Below, in pieces: positions 54,211-63,383 of a stretch of DNA of 64,000 nt. Position numbers and translations under genes: made by a program. The DNA is from Allobosea sp. Root381 (GTDB lineage Bacteria; Pseudomonadota; Alphaproteobacteria; Rhizobiales; Beijerinckiaceae): assembly GCF_001429395.1 (NCBI RefSeq), contig NZ_LMJT01000003.1, positions 26,967 to 90,966 of the forward strand, written 5' to 3'. The notes below the pieces were generated by a model. It was not told where the DNA came from. It ran no database searches and worked only from the letters and a program-made list of their open reading frames with translations. Every line of letters begins with the position of its first letter. Positions within the stretch are counted from its first letter, which is position 1.

Positions 54211-55353
54211 TCAGAACGAGCTGCGCAGAATAAAGGGCTGCGGCAGCGCGCGCGCATTGTTCAGCGCAAGCGCGATCTCGGTGATGTGCAGCGCGAGATT
54301 GCCGGCGAAGACCGGGTCTGTGCCCTCGGCGATCGCAGCGGCCTGTGCGGCGATGCCGCGCGCGAAATCGATCTGTGACGGATAGGCCGGCAAGGCGCGC
54401 CGCGCCCCATCCGGATAGCGCAGGCGGCGGCCCGGCGGCGGCTTCCACGGCAGGGCCGCGCCGAGCTTGGCCTCGAGCCTGGTCGCCAGCCGGCTGAGCA
54501 GCGGGCGCGGGGCGCCTGTCTCTTCGATGTGGATGGCGGAGCGCTCGTCCCAGAGGTCGCGCACCGTGAGCGAGCCCCCGTCGGCGAAGATCGCGAGCGA
54601 GCGGTCGCGGGGCGCCGCGAGCCCGCTGGTCAGGCGCGCGACGACGCCGGAGCGGAACTCCAGGCAACCCACCGAGAAGTCGGGCGCCATGGCGATGTGC
54701 CCGGTCCCCGGCCCCTTGTCCGGAAAGGTCACGGCGGCAAACGCCGTCAGCCGCTCCACCGGCCCAAACAGCGAGACCAGCCAGGACAGCGCGTAGCCCG
54801 CATGCTCCAGCGTGCAACCGACCTCGAACTCGTGCAGCCCGGGCCAGCGGGCGCCGGAGCGCGAGCGCCAGCTCGCCCATTTGTCGCGGAAGACTGGGCC
54901 ATCCTCCATCGCGGCATAAACCAGCCGCGGCGTGCCGATGCGGCCCTCCTTCAGCACCGCCGCGACCTGGGCATTGGCCGTGCTGAGCGCATTGGCGGGC
55001 GCGGCAGCCAGTGTCAGCCCCGCGCGCCTGGCCGCCTCGGTGACCTCCTGAGCCTGCTCGAAGCTCATCGCCAGCGGCTTCTCGCAATAGACGTGCTTGC
55101 CGGCCGCAAGCGCGCGCAGCGTGATCTCGTAATGGCTCTCCGGCGTCGTCAGATTGGCGACGAGGCCGACTTCCGGATCGGCCAGCAGCGCATCGAGGTC
55201 GGGATAGGCCGAAACCCCGTGGAAGCCGCAGAAGGCGGCGAGCCGCTCGGCATCACGATCCCAGGCGCCGGCCAGGCTCAGGCCCGGATGATTGGCGAGC
55301 GTCGTCATGTAGTAGTCGGCGACGAAGCCGGTGCCGACAATGGCGAACTTCAT
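54211..55353 (-). CDS. Gfo/Idh/MocA-family oxidoreductase of the ABC operon
   Basis: 380 aa: FAIVGTGFVADYYMTTLANH, VANLTTPESHYEITLRALAA, GKHVYCEKPLAMS (EKP motif), WPGLHEFEVGCTLEHAGYAL. It follows the second permease of the importer operon by 73 bp, so it probably acts on the imported carbohydrate or polyol. It is only distantly similar to the convergent neighbour, so this is not a recent duplication. Confidence 0.92.
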   Translation of the reverse strand: MKFAIVGTGFVADYYMTTLANHPGLSLAGAWDRDAERLAAFCGFHGVSAYPDLDALLADPEVGLVANLTTPESHYEITLRALAAGKHVYCEKPLAMSFEQAQEVTEAARRAGLTLAAAPANALSTANAQVAAVLKEGRIGTPRLVYAAMEDGPVFRDKWASWRSRSGARWPGLHEFEVGCTLEHAGYALSWLVSLFGPVERLTAFAAVTFPDKGPGTGHIAMAPDFSVGCLEFRSGVVARLTSGLAAPRDRSLAIFADGGSLTVRDLWDERSAIHIEETGAPRPLLSRLATRLEAKLGAALPWKPPPGRRLRYPDGARRALPAYPSQIDFARGIAAQAAAIAEGTDPVFAGNLALHITEIALALNNARALPQPFILRSSF

Positions 55354-55426
55354 GAAGCGCCCTTCCGCGAACTGGTCAAACGCATCTTGTCGCGCAAAAT
55401 GCTGACCAATTCGCTGCGGCGTTTCC

Positions 55427-56242
55427 TTAAGCCCCCACCTTCGCCAGCACGTCGGCCCGCAGGAAGCGCTCGATGAACAGCATGAACAGCACCGAGGGCA
55501 CGAGCAGGATCAGCGCCGTGATCGAGGCGACCTGATAGTTGCCGCCCATCGCCGCATTGTAGAGCAGCAGCGGCAGCGTCGTGACCTGCGGCACGCCGAC
55601 GAAGAAGGTGCCGGTGAACTCGTCGAGGGATTCCAGGAAGACGAAGATGCCGCTCGCGATGATGCCCGGCGCCGCCAGCGGCAGCGTCACCGTGAAAAAG
55701 GCGCGTAAGGGAGAGGCCCCCATGTTGCGGGCCGCGAGTTCCAGGTCCTTGTCGACCGCCGCGAAGGCCGCCGCGGCGATCCAGACCGAAAACACCAGTC
55801 CATGGGTGGCATGGACGAGCACGACCGCCAAAACGGTGCCGTTGATCCCGAGCCCGTAGAAGATCCGCGCCACGTTGATGTAGATCGCCACCGAGGGAAA
55901 CGCCTGCGGCAGCAGAAACATCAGCATGAACAGCGCCCGCATCGGCAACTTCAGCCGCGCCAGCGCATAGCCGGCCGGGATCGACAGCGCCAACGCGACG
56001 ATGACGGTCAGCACCGCGATCCAGACGCTGGTGCCGAGCGAGGCCATGGCGTCGCCGGTCGGGCGGAAGACCTGCTCCCAGTAGCGGGTGCCATAGGTCA
56101 CCGGCAGTTTGTAGGGGGTGTACCAGCGCTCGGCGACGGACCAGAGCGCGAGATTGAGCAGCGGGCCGATCAGGACGAAGGCGAAGGCGGCGAGCAGCGA
56201 GGCCGCCAGCACCATGCGTGCCGAAGAGGCGATCCTTGTCAT
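55427..56242 (-). CDS. ABC transporter permease (second)
   Basis: 271 aa from the ATG at 56242; the longer open frame is a shadow of the other permease. Six helices; EAA loop ELAARNMGASPLRAFFTVTLPL. It overlaps the first permease gene by 4 bp (ATGA). PotC/FbpB-type. Confidence 0.92.
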   Translation of the reverse strand: MTRIASSARMVLAASLLAAFAFVLIGPLLNLALWSVAERWYTPYKLPVTYGTRYWEQVFRPTGDAMASLGTSVWIAVLTVIVALALSIPAGYALARLKLPMRALFMLMFLLPQAFPSVAIYINVARIFYGLGINGTVLAVVLVHATHGLVFSVWIAAAAFAAVDKDLELAARNMGASPLRAFFTVTLPLAAPGIIASGIFVFLESLDEFTGTFFVGVPQVTTLPLLLYNAAMGGNYQVASITALILLVPSVLFMLFIERFLRADVLAKVGA

Positions 56243-57075
56243 CGCGGGGCCTCCTGCGACATGCCGCGTTTCAGGTAGAGGATCGCGGCCCCGGCCGAGA
56301 TCAGATAGGTGATGACGCCGAGCGCATTCGCCGTCGCATAATCGCCATAGGCGTTGATGCGGAAGGCCATGTCGACGGTCAGCATGGTCGGTTGCGAGCC
56401 CGACACCATCATCGGCACCGAGAGCACCGAGAGCATCGTCACGAAGGAGAGGACGAGCGCGACAAGCAGCGTCGGCATCACCTGCGGCAGTGCCAGCTCG
56501 AACATCACGCGTAAGCGCGAGGCGCCGAGACTGCGCCCGGCCTCCAGCGTCGCCCGGTCGATCGAGGCGAGCGCGCCCGCCAGCAGCAGCGCGACGAAGG
56601 GCGTCTGCTTCCAGACGAAGGTCGCGATGATGCCGCGCCAGTCGAGGAAGCTCACCGCCTGCAGGGGCTCGATCAGCCCCATCGAGACGAAGGTGTTGTT
56701 CATCAGGCCGTTCTTGGCGAGGAAGGTGCGCATGCACTGCGCCGCCACGATGAACGGGATGAACAGCGGCCAGCGATAGAGCGCCTTCAGCGTGCCGACG
56801 ATGTAACGGTTCTCGCCGAGCGTCAGCGTGCCGGCGATGGCGATGGCGGCGATGGCCGTCAGCGCGCAGGAGGTCAGCACGATCACGATCGTGAAGACGA
56901 TGTCGGTGGAATAGAGCTCGAACGCCTTGGCGAACCATTCCAGCGTCAGCGAACCGTCCGGCCGCGTGAAGGCCGAGACCAGCGAGAAGCCGAGCGGATA
57001 CAGGAACAGCGCCGCGACCAGGATGAGGCCGGGCGCGATCAGCAGCAAAGCGAGGTGGCGTTGGGAGAGCGACAT
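56239..57075 (-). CDS. ABC transporter permease (first)
   Basis: 278 aa, six helices; EAA loop EAGRSLGASRLRVMFELALPQ. It lies 166 bp after the binding-protein gene, the gap being filled by a dispersed palindromic repeat, and overlaps the second permease by 4 bp. Confidence 0.92.
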   Translation of the reverse strand: MSLSQRHLALLLIAPGLILVAALFLYPLGFSLVSAFTRPDGSLTLEWFAKAFELYSTDIVFTIVIVLTSCALTAIAAIAIAGTLTLGENRYIVGTLKALYRWPLFIPFIVAAQCMRTFLAKNGLMNNTFVSMGLIEPLQAVSFLDWRGIIATFVWKQTPFVALLLAGALASIDRATLEAGRSLGASRLRVMFELALPQVMPTLLVALVLSFVTMLSVLSVPMMVSGSQPTMLTVDMAFRINAYGDYATANALGVITYLISAGAAILYLKRGMSQEAPR

Positions 57076-57099
57076 TCTCTAAGCGTTCAACCAGTGTTC

Positions 57100-57208
57100 G
57101 CCGGTCATCCCGGACAAGCCGCGTCAGCGGCGCCGATCCGGGATCCATGCCTGAACCGTTCCGGCATGGATCCCGGGTCTACGCTTCGCTCCGCCCGGGA
57201 TAACCTCG
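57100..57208. repeat. dispersed palindromic repeat, family A copy 1
   Basis: About 109 bp with an internal palindrome GATCCGGGATCCATGCC...GGCATGGATCCCGG and TCATCCCGGACAAGC at its edge. It shares the same order of blocks with 61640-61749. It lies inside the importer operon between binding protein and permease, where it may act as an mRNA hairpin. Confidence 0.8.
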
Positions 57209-57241
57209 CGTCTTCGCGCGCCATCCCGGACGAAAGCAGTG

Positions 57242-58372
57242 TCAGTTCGAAACCTTCTTCTCGTAGCCCTCGAGGATGTCGTTGAAGTAGGGCGCGATCG
57301 GGAAGGGCTTGCCGTTGCTGGAGAGATCGGCCGGGGTGACGTCGGTGAAGAGCTTGTCCCAGGCTGCCTTGTCGAGCTTGCCCTCAAGGTTCTTGGCGTC
57401 GATGCCCGGATACCAGTTGAACCTCTTGACGATACCGTCGGCCTGCACCTGCGGCGAGGTAGCGAGCGCGATAAAGGCCTCGGCAAGCTTCTTCTGGGCC
57501 GACTTGCCCGCGATGGCATAGTACATCGGCTGGCCGGGCATGCCGGGCGAGACGAGCTTGAGCTTCATGTTCGGCGGCAGCTTGCCGTCGGCCTGCCAGG
57601 AATAGAACATGTCGACCCAGACCGGGCCGATCGCGATCTCGCCGCGGTTCAGCATGTCGAGCGTGCCGGCGTTGCCGGGCGTGATCACGGCGTTCTTGTT
57701 GAAGTCCTTCAGCCCGGCGAAGGCCTTGTCCCAGTTCGCCTTGGTGGCGGCGTCGTAGGGGCCCTTGATCAGCTTGTCGGCGTCGCCGCCGAAGGCGTAG
57801 ACCCATCCGGCGACGAAGGAGACGCCGGACATTCCGCCCTTGATGCCGTTATAGCCGAACTGCTTGGGGTTCTTCTTGGCCCACTCGGCAAGGTCGGCAT
57901 AGCTTGCCGGCGGAGACTTCACCATGTCGGCATTGTAGGCGAGCGCGGTTTGGGACTGGAACATCGGGATGACGAAGCCGGAGACGTCCGTGCCAAGCGC
58001 GTTCTTCGCATTGTCGCCCGTCGCGAGCTTCGCGGTCTCGACGTTGGCGGTGTACTTGTCGAGCAGCCCTTCCTTGACCATCTGGCCGGCGGCCTTCTGG
58101 TGGATCACGACCACGTCGAAATCGCTCGCCCCGGCGCTCTTCTGGGCGTCGAGCTTCTCATAGATCTTCTGCGAGCCGGAATCGCCGGCGCCGGTGCCGA
58201 CCGAGACGACCTTGACCCCCGGATTGGCCTTCTCGAACATCGGGCCGAGATAGTCCTTGACGTAGTCGACCATGTTCTGGTCGCCGGCCGAGGCCACGTT
58301 CAGGGTCTGTGCGGAAAGCGGCGACGCCGCCATCAGCGCTGCGAGCGAACAGGCGATTGTAAGGATGCGCAT
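57242..58372 (-). CDS. ABC transporter substrate-binding protein
   Basis: 376 aa from the ATG at 58372. A signal peptide (MRILTIACSLAALMAASPLSA) precedes a family-1 solute-binding protein: TLNVASAGDQNMVDYVKDYL, FDVVVIHQKAAGQMVKEGLL, MPGQPMYYAIAGKSAQKKLA. Similar to receptors of sugar, polyol and 2-aminoethylphosphonate systems; the ligand is unknown. It comes second in the operon, 31 bp after the ATPase. Confidence 0.9.
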   Translation of the reverse strand: MRILTIACSLAALMAASPLSAQTLNVASAGDQNMVDYVKDYLGPMFEKANPGVKVVSVGTGAGDSGSQKIYEKLDAQKSAGASDFDVVVIHQKAAGQMVKEGLLDKYTANVETAKLATGDNAKNALGTDVSGFVIPMFQSQTALAYNADMVKSPPASYADLAEWAKKNPKQFGYNGIKGGMSGVSFVAGWVYAFGGDADKLIKGPYDAATKANWDKAFAGLKDFNKNAVITPGNAGTLDMLNRGEIAIGPVWVDMFYSWQADGKLPPNMKLKLVSPGMPGQPMYYAIAGKSAQKKLAEAFIALATSPQVQADGIVKRFNWYPGIDAKNLEGKLDKAAWDKLFTDVTPADLSSNGKPFPIAPYFNDILEGYEKKVSN

Positions 58373-58403
58373 GGGTCTGGCTCCTGGTTGTCCGAAACTG
58401 GGT

Positions 58404-59519
58404 TCAGGCGGCGATCCCGGCCTCGGATGCCGGGAAGATGTGGAGGCGCTGCAGCGGGATGCGCAGGCCGATCGTGGTTCCGAGTTCGTGGCGGTCGGCG
58501 TCGTCGACGGTGATCTCGCGCCCGGCCGCGGCAACCTTGTAGCGATAGGTGCCGCCGGGATAGGCGCGCGCGGCGATGGTGCCGGGCACGACGAGATCGC
58601 CTCCGGCCGCAGCTGCGTCAGGCGCGCCCAGCCGCGCGACGTCGTCGCGGAAATAGGCGAGCGCCTCGCCGGCCGGCAGCGCGGCGGCAGCCTCGCCCGC
58701 GAGCGTCGCCTGGGTGCCGCCGGCGGTGACAGAGGCCCTGCCCTCGCCCCGCTCGATATTCAGCGGCAGGACGTTCTCCGCCCCCATGAAATTGGCGACG
58801 AAGGCGCTGGCCGGGCGGTCATAGACCTCTTCCGGCGTGCCGATCTGCGCGATCCGCCCGGCCTGCATAATCACCAGCCGGTCGGCCATGGTCATGGCCT
58901 CCTCGCGGTCATGCGTGACATGGATCGCGAGGAGGCCGAGCCGTTGCTGGATCGCCCGGATCTCGTGGCGCATCGTCATACGGATCTTGGCGTCGAGATT
59001 GGAGAGCGGCTCGTCGAGCAGCAGGATGCCGGGATCGATGGCGAGCGCCCGGCCGAGCGCGACGCGCTGGCGCTGGCCGCCGGAAAGCGCGGTTACCTTG
59101 CGGTCCTCATAGCCGGCGAGCCCGAGGAAGCTCAGCATCTGCGCGACCTTCGCCGCGATCTCGGCCTTGGACTTGCCGCGCAGCTTCAGCCCGTAGCCGA
59201 TGTTCTGCAGCACCGTCATGTGCGGCCACAGCGCATAGGACTGGAAGACCATCGCCATGCCGCGCTTCTCGGGCGGCAGCCCGGCGACATCCTTCCCGCC
59301 GACGACGATCGAGCCGGACTCGACCGGGACGAAGCCGGAGAGCGAGCGCAGCAGCGTGGTCTTGCCGCAGCCGGACGAGCCGAGCAGCGCCGTGAAGCTG
59401 CCCGGCGCGAAGTCGAGGCTGACGCCGTGCAGCACCCGCGTGCCGCCATAGGCGACCTGCAAATCGCGCACGGCAATGGCCGCACCGCTCCGCGGCCCGC
59501 TCTGCAATTCCGTCGGCAA
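58404..59519 (-). CDS. ABC transporter ATP-binding protein
   Basis: 371 aa starting at a TTG, with GAGAGG 4 nt upstream. Walker A GSSGCGKTTLLR, VFQSYALWPHMT, LSGGQRQR, Walker B LLLDEPLSNLDA, THDREEAMTMAD. A C-terminal TOBE-type region follows. It is the first gene of the importer operon, downstream of the palindromic operator at 59556. Confidence 0.92.
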   Translation of the reverse strand: MPTELQSGPRSGAAIAVRDLQVAYGGTRVLHGVSLDFAPGSFTALLGSSGCGKTTLLRSLSGFVPVESGSIVVGGKDVAGLPPEKRGMAMVFQSYALWPHMTVLQNIGYGLKLRGKSKAEIAAKVAQMLSFLGLAGYEDRKVTALSGGQRQRVALGRALAIDPGILLLDEPLSNLDAKIRMTMRHEIRAIQQRLGLLAIHVTHDREEAMTMADRLVIMQAGRIAQIGTPEEVYDRPASAFVANFMGAENVLPLNIERGEGRASVTAGGTQATLAGEAAAALPAGEALAYFRDDVARLGAPDAAAAGGDLVVPGTIAARAYPGGTYRYKVAAAGREITVDDADRHELGTTIGLRIPLQRLHIFPASEAGIAA

Positions 59520-59555
59520 CGTGCCTCTCCCTGGTCGCGATCTTCTTCGGATTTA

Positions 59556-59573
59556 ATGGAATGTATCTTCCAT
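59556..59573. promoter_or_regulatory. operator-like inverted repeat upstream of the importer
   Basis: ATGGAATGTATCTTCCAT has perfect 6-bp arms with a 6-bp spacer in a locally AT-rich patch, 37 bp before the importer's TTG start and 68 bp before the divergent 2H phosphoesterase gene. Its geometry suits a dimeric repressor; no regulator gene is adjacent. Confidence 0.55.
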
Positions 59574-59640
59574 TTCCGAAACGCTTGGAGCAAACATAAC
59601 GCCTCGCAGCGACCGTGTGCAATAGGTTTATGAACCCCTG

Positions 59641-60150
59641 ATGACAGCGCCCATTCATTCGATTTGGCTGATGCCCGCGCCGCAGGACGGCGAATTCCTG
59701 GCCAGCATTGTCGCTGATCTGTCGCGACGCTTCGGCACGCCATTCTTCACGCCGCATCTGACGGTGAGGGGCGACACGGACATGAAGCTGCCGGCGCTGT
59801 CCGCGGCGGTCGCGCAGGCCGCCGGAGAGGTCGCGGCGTTTTCGGAAGCCGTGGCGGGAATCGAGACGAGCGAGGCCTTCTTCCGCTCGTTCTATGCGCG
59901 CTTCGCCATCGCGCCGGCGCTGGCCGCGTTGAAGCAGCGGCTCGACGGGCAGGCGAACGACGCCTTCATCCCGCATGTCTCGCTGCTCTATGGCCCGGTC
60001 GAGGCCGCAGCCAAGGCGGCGGCCGCGGCCGAGATTTCAGCAAAGCTCGCCGGCCGAAGGATCAGCTTCGACCGCCTCTGCGTCGTCACCTCGGGCCAGG
60101 ACGTCCCGATCGAGCGATGGCACATCGTCGAGACGGCGATGCTGGGCTGA
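59641..60150 (+). CDS. 2H phosphoesterase (cyclic phosphodiesterase/2'-5' RNA ligase-like)
   Basis: 169 aa. The two catalytic HxT/S motifs are PHLTVRG (near residue 40) and PHVSLLYG (near residue 110), spaced as in the 2H superfamily; the short length fits plant/bacterial CPDase-like members that open cyclic phosphates. The start is an ATG right after a stop. No operon partner. Confidence 0.85.
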   Translation: MTAPIHSIWLMPAPQDGEFLASIVADLSRRFGTPFFTPHLTVRGDTDMKLPALSAAVAQAAGEVAAFSEAVAGIETSEAFFRSFYARFAIAPALAALKQRLDGQANDAFIPHVSLLYGPVEAAAKAAAAAEISAKLAGRRISFDRLCVVTSGQDVPIERWHIVETAMLG

Positions 60151-60164
60151 AGGGTAGCACCCCC

Positions 60165-60252
60165 GTCATTGCGAGCGCAGCGAAGCAATCCAGGAAGACG
60201 TAGAGCTCTCCCGCCCCTGGATTGCTTCGTCGCTGACGCTCCTCGCAATGAC
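60165..60252. repeat. dispersed palindromic repeat, family B
   Basis: An 88-bp interrupted palindrome: GTCATTGCGAG...GAAGCAATCCAGG on the left and CCTGGATTGCTTC...CTCGCAATGAC on the right. This GTCATTGCGAG-type palindrome is very common between genes in alphaproteobacteria. It lies between convergent genes and may also stop transcription. Confidence 0.85.
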
Positions 60253-60260
60253 GTTGAGCA

Positions 60261-61598
60261 CTACCCGCGCGGCAGCGCCTCCAGGAACCGCGCCGGCTCC
60301 CCCTGCGCGGGCGCCACGATCTCGGCTTCCCACATCACCTTCTTCCCGCGCACGAAGGTGCCGACCGGCCAGCCGGTGACGGTGACGCCGTCATAGGGCG
60401 TCCAGCCGCATTTCGAGGCGCCCCAGGCATTGGTGATGGTCTCGCGGCGCTTCAGGTCGACGATGGTCAGGTCGGCGTCGTAGCCGGCGGCGATGCGGCC
60501 CTTGCCCTCCATGCCGAAGATGCGCTGCGGCCCGTGGCTCGACAGGTCGACGAAGCGCTCCAGCGTCAGCCGCCCGGCATTCACATGGTCGAGCATGATG
60601 GGCACCAGCGTCTGCACGCCGGGCATGCCGGAATGGCTCGCCGGATAGGCATGGTGCTTTTCCTCATGGGTATGCGGCGCATGGTCGGAGCCGAGCACGT
60701 CGACGATGCCCTGTTCCACCCCCCACCAGATGCGCTGGCGATGGCTGTCGTCGCGGATCGGCGGGTTCATCTGGGCATAGGTGCCGAGCCGCTCGTAGCA
60801 ATCGGGCGCGACCAGCGTCAGATGGTTCGGCAGCACCTCGACGGTCGCGACGTCCTTGTGGTCCTTGAGGAACAGCATCTCGTCGCCTGTGGAAATGTGC
60901 AGGATATGGACGCGAGCGCCCGTCTCCCGCGCGATCCTCACCAGCCGCTTGGTGCAGGTCAGCGCGACCTCGGGCGAACGCCAGACCGGGTGGCTCGCCG
61001 GATTGCCCTCGATCCGAAGCCCCATGCGCTCGCGCAGCATGCCCTCGTCCTCGGAATGGAAGGCGGCGCGCCGGCGCGTGCGCTTCAGGATCTCGGCGAC
61101 GCCGGCATCGTCCTCGACCAGCAGGTCGCCGGTGGAGGAGCCCATGAACACCTTGATGCCAGCCGCGCCCGGCAGCCGCTCGAGCTCGGCCACGTCCTTG
61201 ACGTTCTCATGCGTGCCGCCGACCCAGAAGGCGAAGTCGCAATGCATGCGGTGCTTGCCGCGCCGCACCTTGTCGGCGAGCGCCTCGGGCGTCGTCGTCT
61301 GCGGGATCGTGTTCGGCATCTCGAAGACGGTGGTGACGCCGCCGAGCACGGCGGCGCGCGAACCGGTCTCCAGATCCTCCTTGTGGTCGAGCCCCGGCTC
61401 ACGAAAATGCACCTGGCTGTCGACCACGCCGGGCAGGATGTGGAGGCCGGTGCAGTCGACGACCTCGCCAGCGGAGGCGCGGGAGAGATCGCCGAGCGCC
61501 ATGATCTTGCCGCCGGTGATGCCGAGGTCGCGCTGCACGCGCCCGTCATGGTTCACGACCGTGCCGCCCTTGAGGATGACGTCGAAGGTTTGCGGCAT
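60261..61598 (-). CDS. pyrC: dihydroorotase-type amidohydrolase
   Basis: 445 aa from the ATG at 61598, with a GGGAG box upstream. Motifs: DSQVHFREPG (metal HxH region; first His in VHFR), EMPNTIPQTTTPEAL, GIKVFMGSSTGDLL (carboxylated-Lys strand), ILHISTGDE, GSDHAPHTHEEK (metal Asp). The type I dihydroorotase fold closes the pyrimidine ring; a paralogous hydantoinase-like role is possible but the motifs favour dihydroorotase. Monocistronic. Confidence 0.9.
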   Translation of the reverse strand: MPQTFDVILKGGTVVNHDGRVQRDLGITGGKIMALGDLSRASAGEVVDCTGLHILPGVVDSQVHFREPGLDHKEDLETGSRAAVLGGVTTVFEMPNTIPQTTTPEALADKVRRGKHRMHCDFAFWVGGTHENVKDVAELERLPGAAGIKVFMGSSTGDLLVEDDAGVAEILKRTRRRAAFHSEDEGMLRERMGLRIEGNPASHPVWRSPEVALTCTKRLVRIARETGARVHILHISTGDEMLFLKDHKDVATVEVLPNHLTLVAPDCYERLGTYAQMNPPIRDDSHRQRIWWGVEQGIVDVLGSDHAPHTHEEKHHAYPASHSGMPGVQTLVPIMLDHVNAGRLTLERFVDLSSHGPQRIFGMEGKGRIAAGYDADLTIVDLKRRETITNAWGASKCGWTPYDGVTVTGWPVGTFVRGKKVMWEAEIVAPAQGEPARFLEALPRG

Positions 61599-61639
61599 GG
61601 TGGGTCTCCCGAGGTTGAGCGGGTCTTGGTTGAGGAAAC

Positions 61640-61749
61640 ACGCCGTCATCCCGGACAAGCGGCGAAAGCCGCGCCGATCCGGGATCCATGCCGGAACGGT
61701 TCAGGCATGGATCCCGGATCTCCGCTTCGCTTACGTCCGGGATGACGGT
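61640..61749. repeat. dispersed palindromic repeat, family A copy 2
   Basis: About 110 bp; it begins CCGTCATCCCGGACAAGC, holds the same GGGATCCATGCC/GGCATGGATCCC palindrome as 57100-57208 and ends CCGGGATGACGG. It lies between the divergent dihydroorotase and YgfZ genes. Confidence 0.8.
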
Positions 61750-61855
61750 GCGGTTGAACGGATCGAAGGGAGTTAGCGGAAACAGCGCGCGGAGGCGAGT
61801 TGAGAAGAGCGCTCGATGCGCCTACCTATCGGCCGATCGTTTCGGAGACCACACC

Positions 61856-62740
61856 ATGCCCGCCACCAATCTGGTCGATCGTGGCGTCATCCGCGTCAGC
61901 GGCGACGATGCGCGCGACTTCCTGCAGAACATCGTCACCAACGAGATGGCGACGGTCACGCCGGATCAGGCCGGCTACGGCGCACTCCTGACGCCGCAAG
62001 GCAAGATCATCTGCGATTTCCTGGTCGTCGCGGTCCCCGAGGGCGAGGGAGGCGGCTTCCTGCTCGATGCGCCCCTGCTCCAGACGGCCGACCTGATGAA
62101 ACGCCTGAAGCTCTACAAGCTGCGCGCCAAGGTGGCGCTCGACGATCTCACCGAGGCGACGGCGGTAATCGCGTCGGTGGACGGCACACCGCTGCCGGCC
62201 GATTCCGGCCTCGTCTACGCCGATCCGCGCCTGCCTGCGCTCGGCCAGCGGGCGATGACCGACCGCGCGGGCGTGGTCGAGATCGCCACGGCCGAGATGG
62301 ACGACTGGCACGCACGCCGCGTCGGCCTCGGCATTCCCGATGGCGGCCGTGACTTCGCCTATGGCGATACCTTCCCGCATGAGGCGCTGCTCGATCAGCT
62401 CGGCGGCGTTTCCTTCAAGAAGGGCTGCTATATCGGGCAGGAGGTCGTTTCGCGCATGCAGCACCGAGGCACGGCGCGTAACCGCGTCGTTCCGGTCGCC
62501 TTCGTCGACGGCATCGCCGCTGAGCCCGGCTCCGAGGCGATGGCCGGCGGCAAGACCCTGGGCCGGATCGGCTCCGGCGCGGATGGCCACGCCCTCGCCA
62601 TGCTGCGGCTCGACCGCGTTGCCGACGCCCAGGCGGCCGGCGAGCCCCTGCTCGGCGGCGGCATGCCCTTCACGCTGGCCAAGCCCGACTTCATCCGCTT
62701 CCCCTTCCCCGGCGAGGCCGGCTTCGGAGCGGCGGCATGA
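61856..62740 (+). CDS. ygfZ: YgfZ/GcvT-like folate-binding protein
   Basis: 294 aa from the ATG at 61856; the open frame upstream has no RBS. The diagnostic motif KKGCYIGQEVVSRMQHRG (conserved Cys at about residue 191) is intact. YgfZ supports iron-sulfur protein assembly and repair in the cytoplasm using folate. It overlaps the tag gene by 4 bp (ATGA). Confidence 0.94.
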   Translation: MPATNLVDRGVIRVSGDDARDFLQNIVTNEMATVTPDQAGYGALLTPQGKIICDFLVVAVPEGEGGGFLLDAPLLQTADLMKRLKLYKLRAKVALDDLTEATAVIASVDGTPLPADSGLVYADPRLPALGQRAMTDRAGVVEIATAEMDDWHARRVGLGIPDGGRDFAYGDTFPHEALLDQLGGVSFKKGCYIGQEVVSRMQHRGTARNRVVPVAFVDGIAAEPGSEAMAGGKTLGRIGSGADGHALAMLRLDRVADAQAAGEPLLGGGMPFTLAKPDFIRFPFPGEAGFGAAA

Positions 62741-63381
62741 GCGAGGCAGCCATTCTGAGTGAGGAGCGCATTGCGATTCAAGGCGCGGACGGCAAATTCC
62801 GCTGCCGCTGGCCGGGAACCGACCCGCTCTATCTCGCCTATCACGACACCGAATGGGGCGTGCCGGAATATGACTCCCGCGCGCTCTGGGAGAAGCTGAT
62901 CCTCGACGGCTTCCAGGCCGGCCTGTCCTGGATCACGATCCTGCGCAAGCGCGACGCCTTCCGCGCCGGCTTTGCCGATTTCGAGCCCGAGGCAGTCGCG
63001 CGCTTCACCGAAACCGATGTGCAGCGGCTGCTGGCCGACCCCGGCATCATCCGCCATCGTGGCAAGATCGAGGGCACGATCAAGAGCGCGCGCGCCTATC
63101 TCACGGTGAGCGAGCGCGAGCCCTTCGCCGACTTCCTCTGGAAACATCTCGACGGCCGCGTGCTGCAGAACCGCTTCCGTACGCAAGGCGAGGTCCCGAC
63201 GCAGACCAAGGTTTCGGAGGCGATGTCGAAGGAACTGAAGAAGGCCGGCTTCACCTTCTGCGGTCCGACCATCGTCTACGCCTTCATGGAGGCCTGCGGG
63301 CTGGTCAACGACCACCTCACCGGCTGCTTCCGCTACGAGGAATGCGCGGCGCTCGCGCGCGACCAGCGCCCCGCGGCCTGA
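62737..63381 (+). CDS. tag: DNA-3-methyladenine glycosylase I
   Basis: 214 aa. Characteristic YHDTEWGVPEYDSRALWEKL, LDGFQAGLSWITILRKRDAF and VNDHLTGCFRYEE; the zinc set C23, H36, H193 and C197 is present. It removes 3-methyladenine from alkylated DNA. Overlaps ygfZ and is followed 2 bp later by the HD-hydrolase gene, so the three form an operon. Confidence 0.94.
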   Translation: MSEAAILSEERIAIQGADGKFRCRWPGTDPLYLAYHDTEWGVPEYDSRALWEKLILDGFQAGLSWITILRKRDAFRAGFADFEPEAVARFTETDVQRLLADPGIIRHRGKIEGTIKSARAYLTVSEREPFADFLWKHLDGRVLQNRFRTQGEVPTQTKVSEAMSKELKKAGFTFCGPTIVYAFMEACGLVNDHLTGCFRYEECAALARDQRPAA

Positions 63382-63383
63382 TC

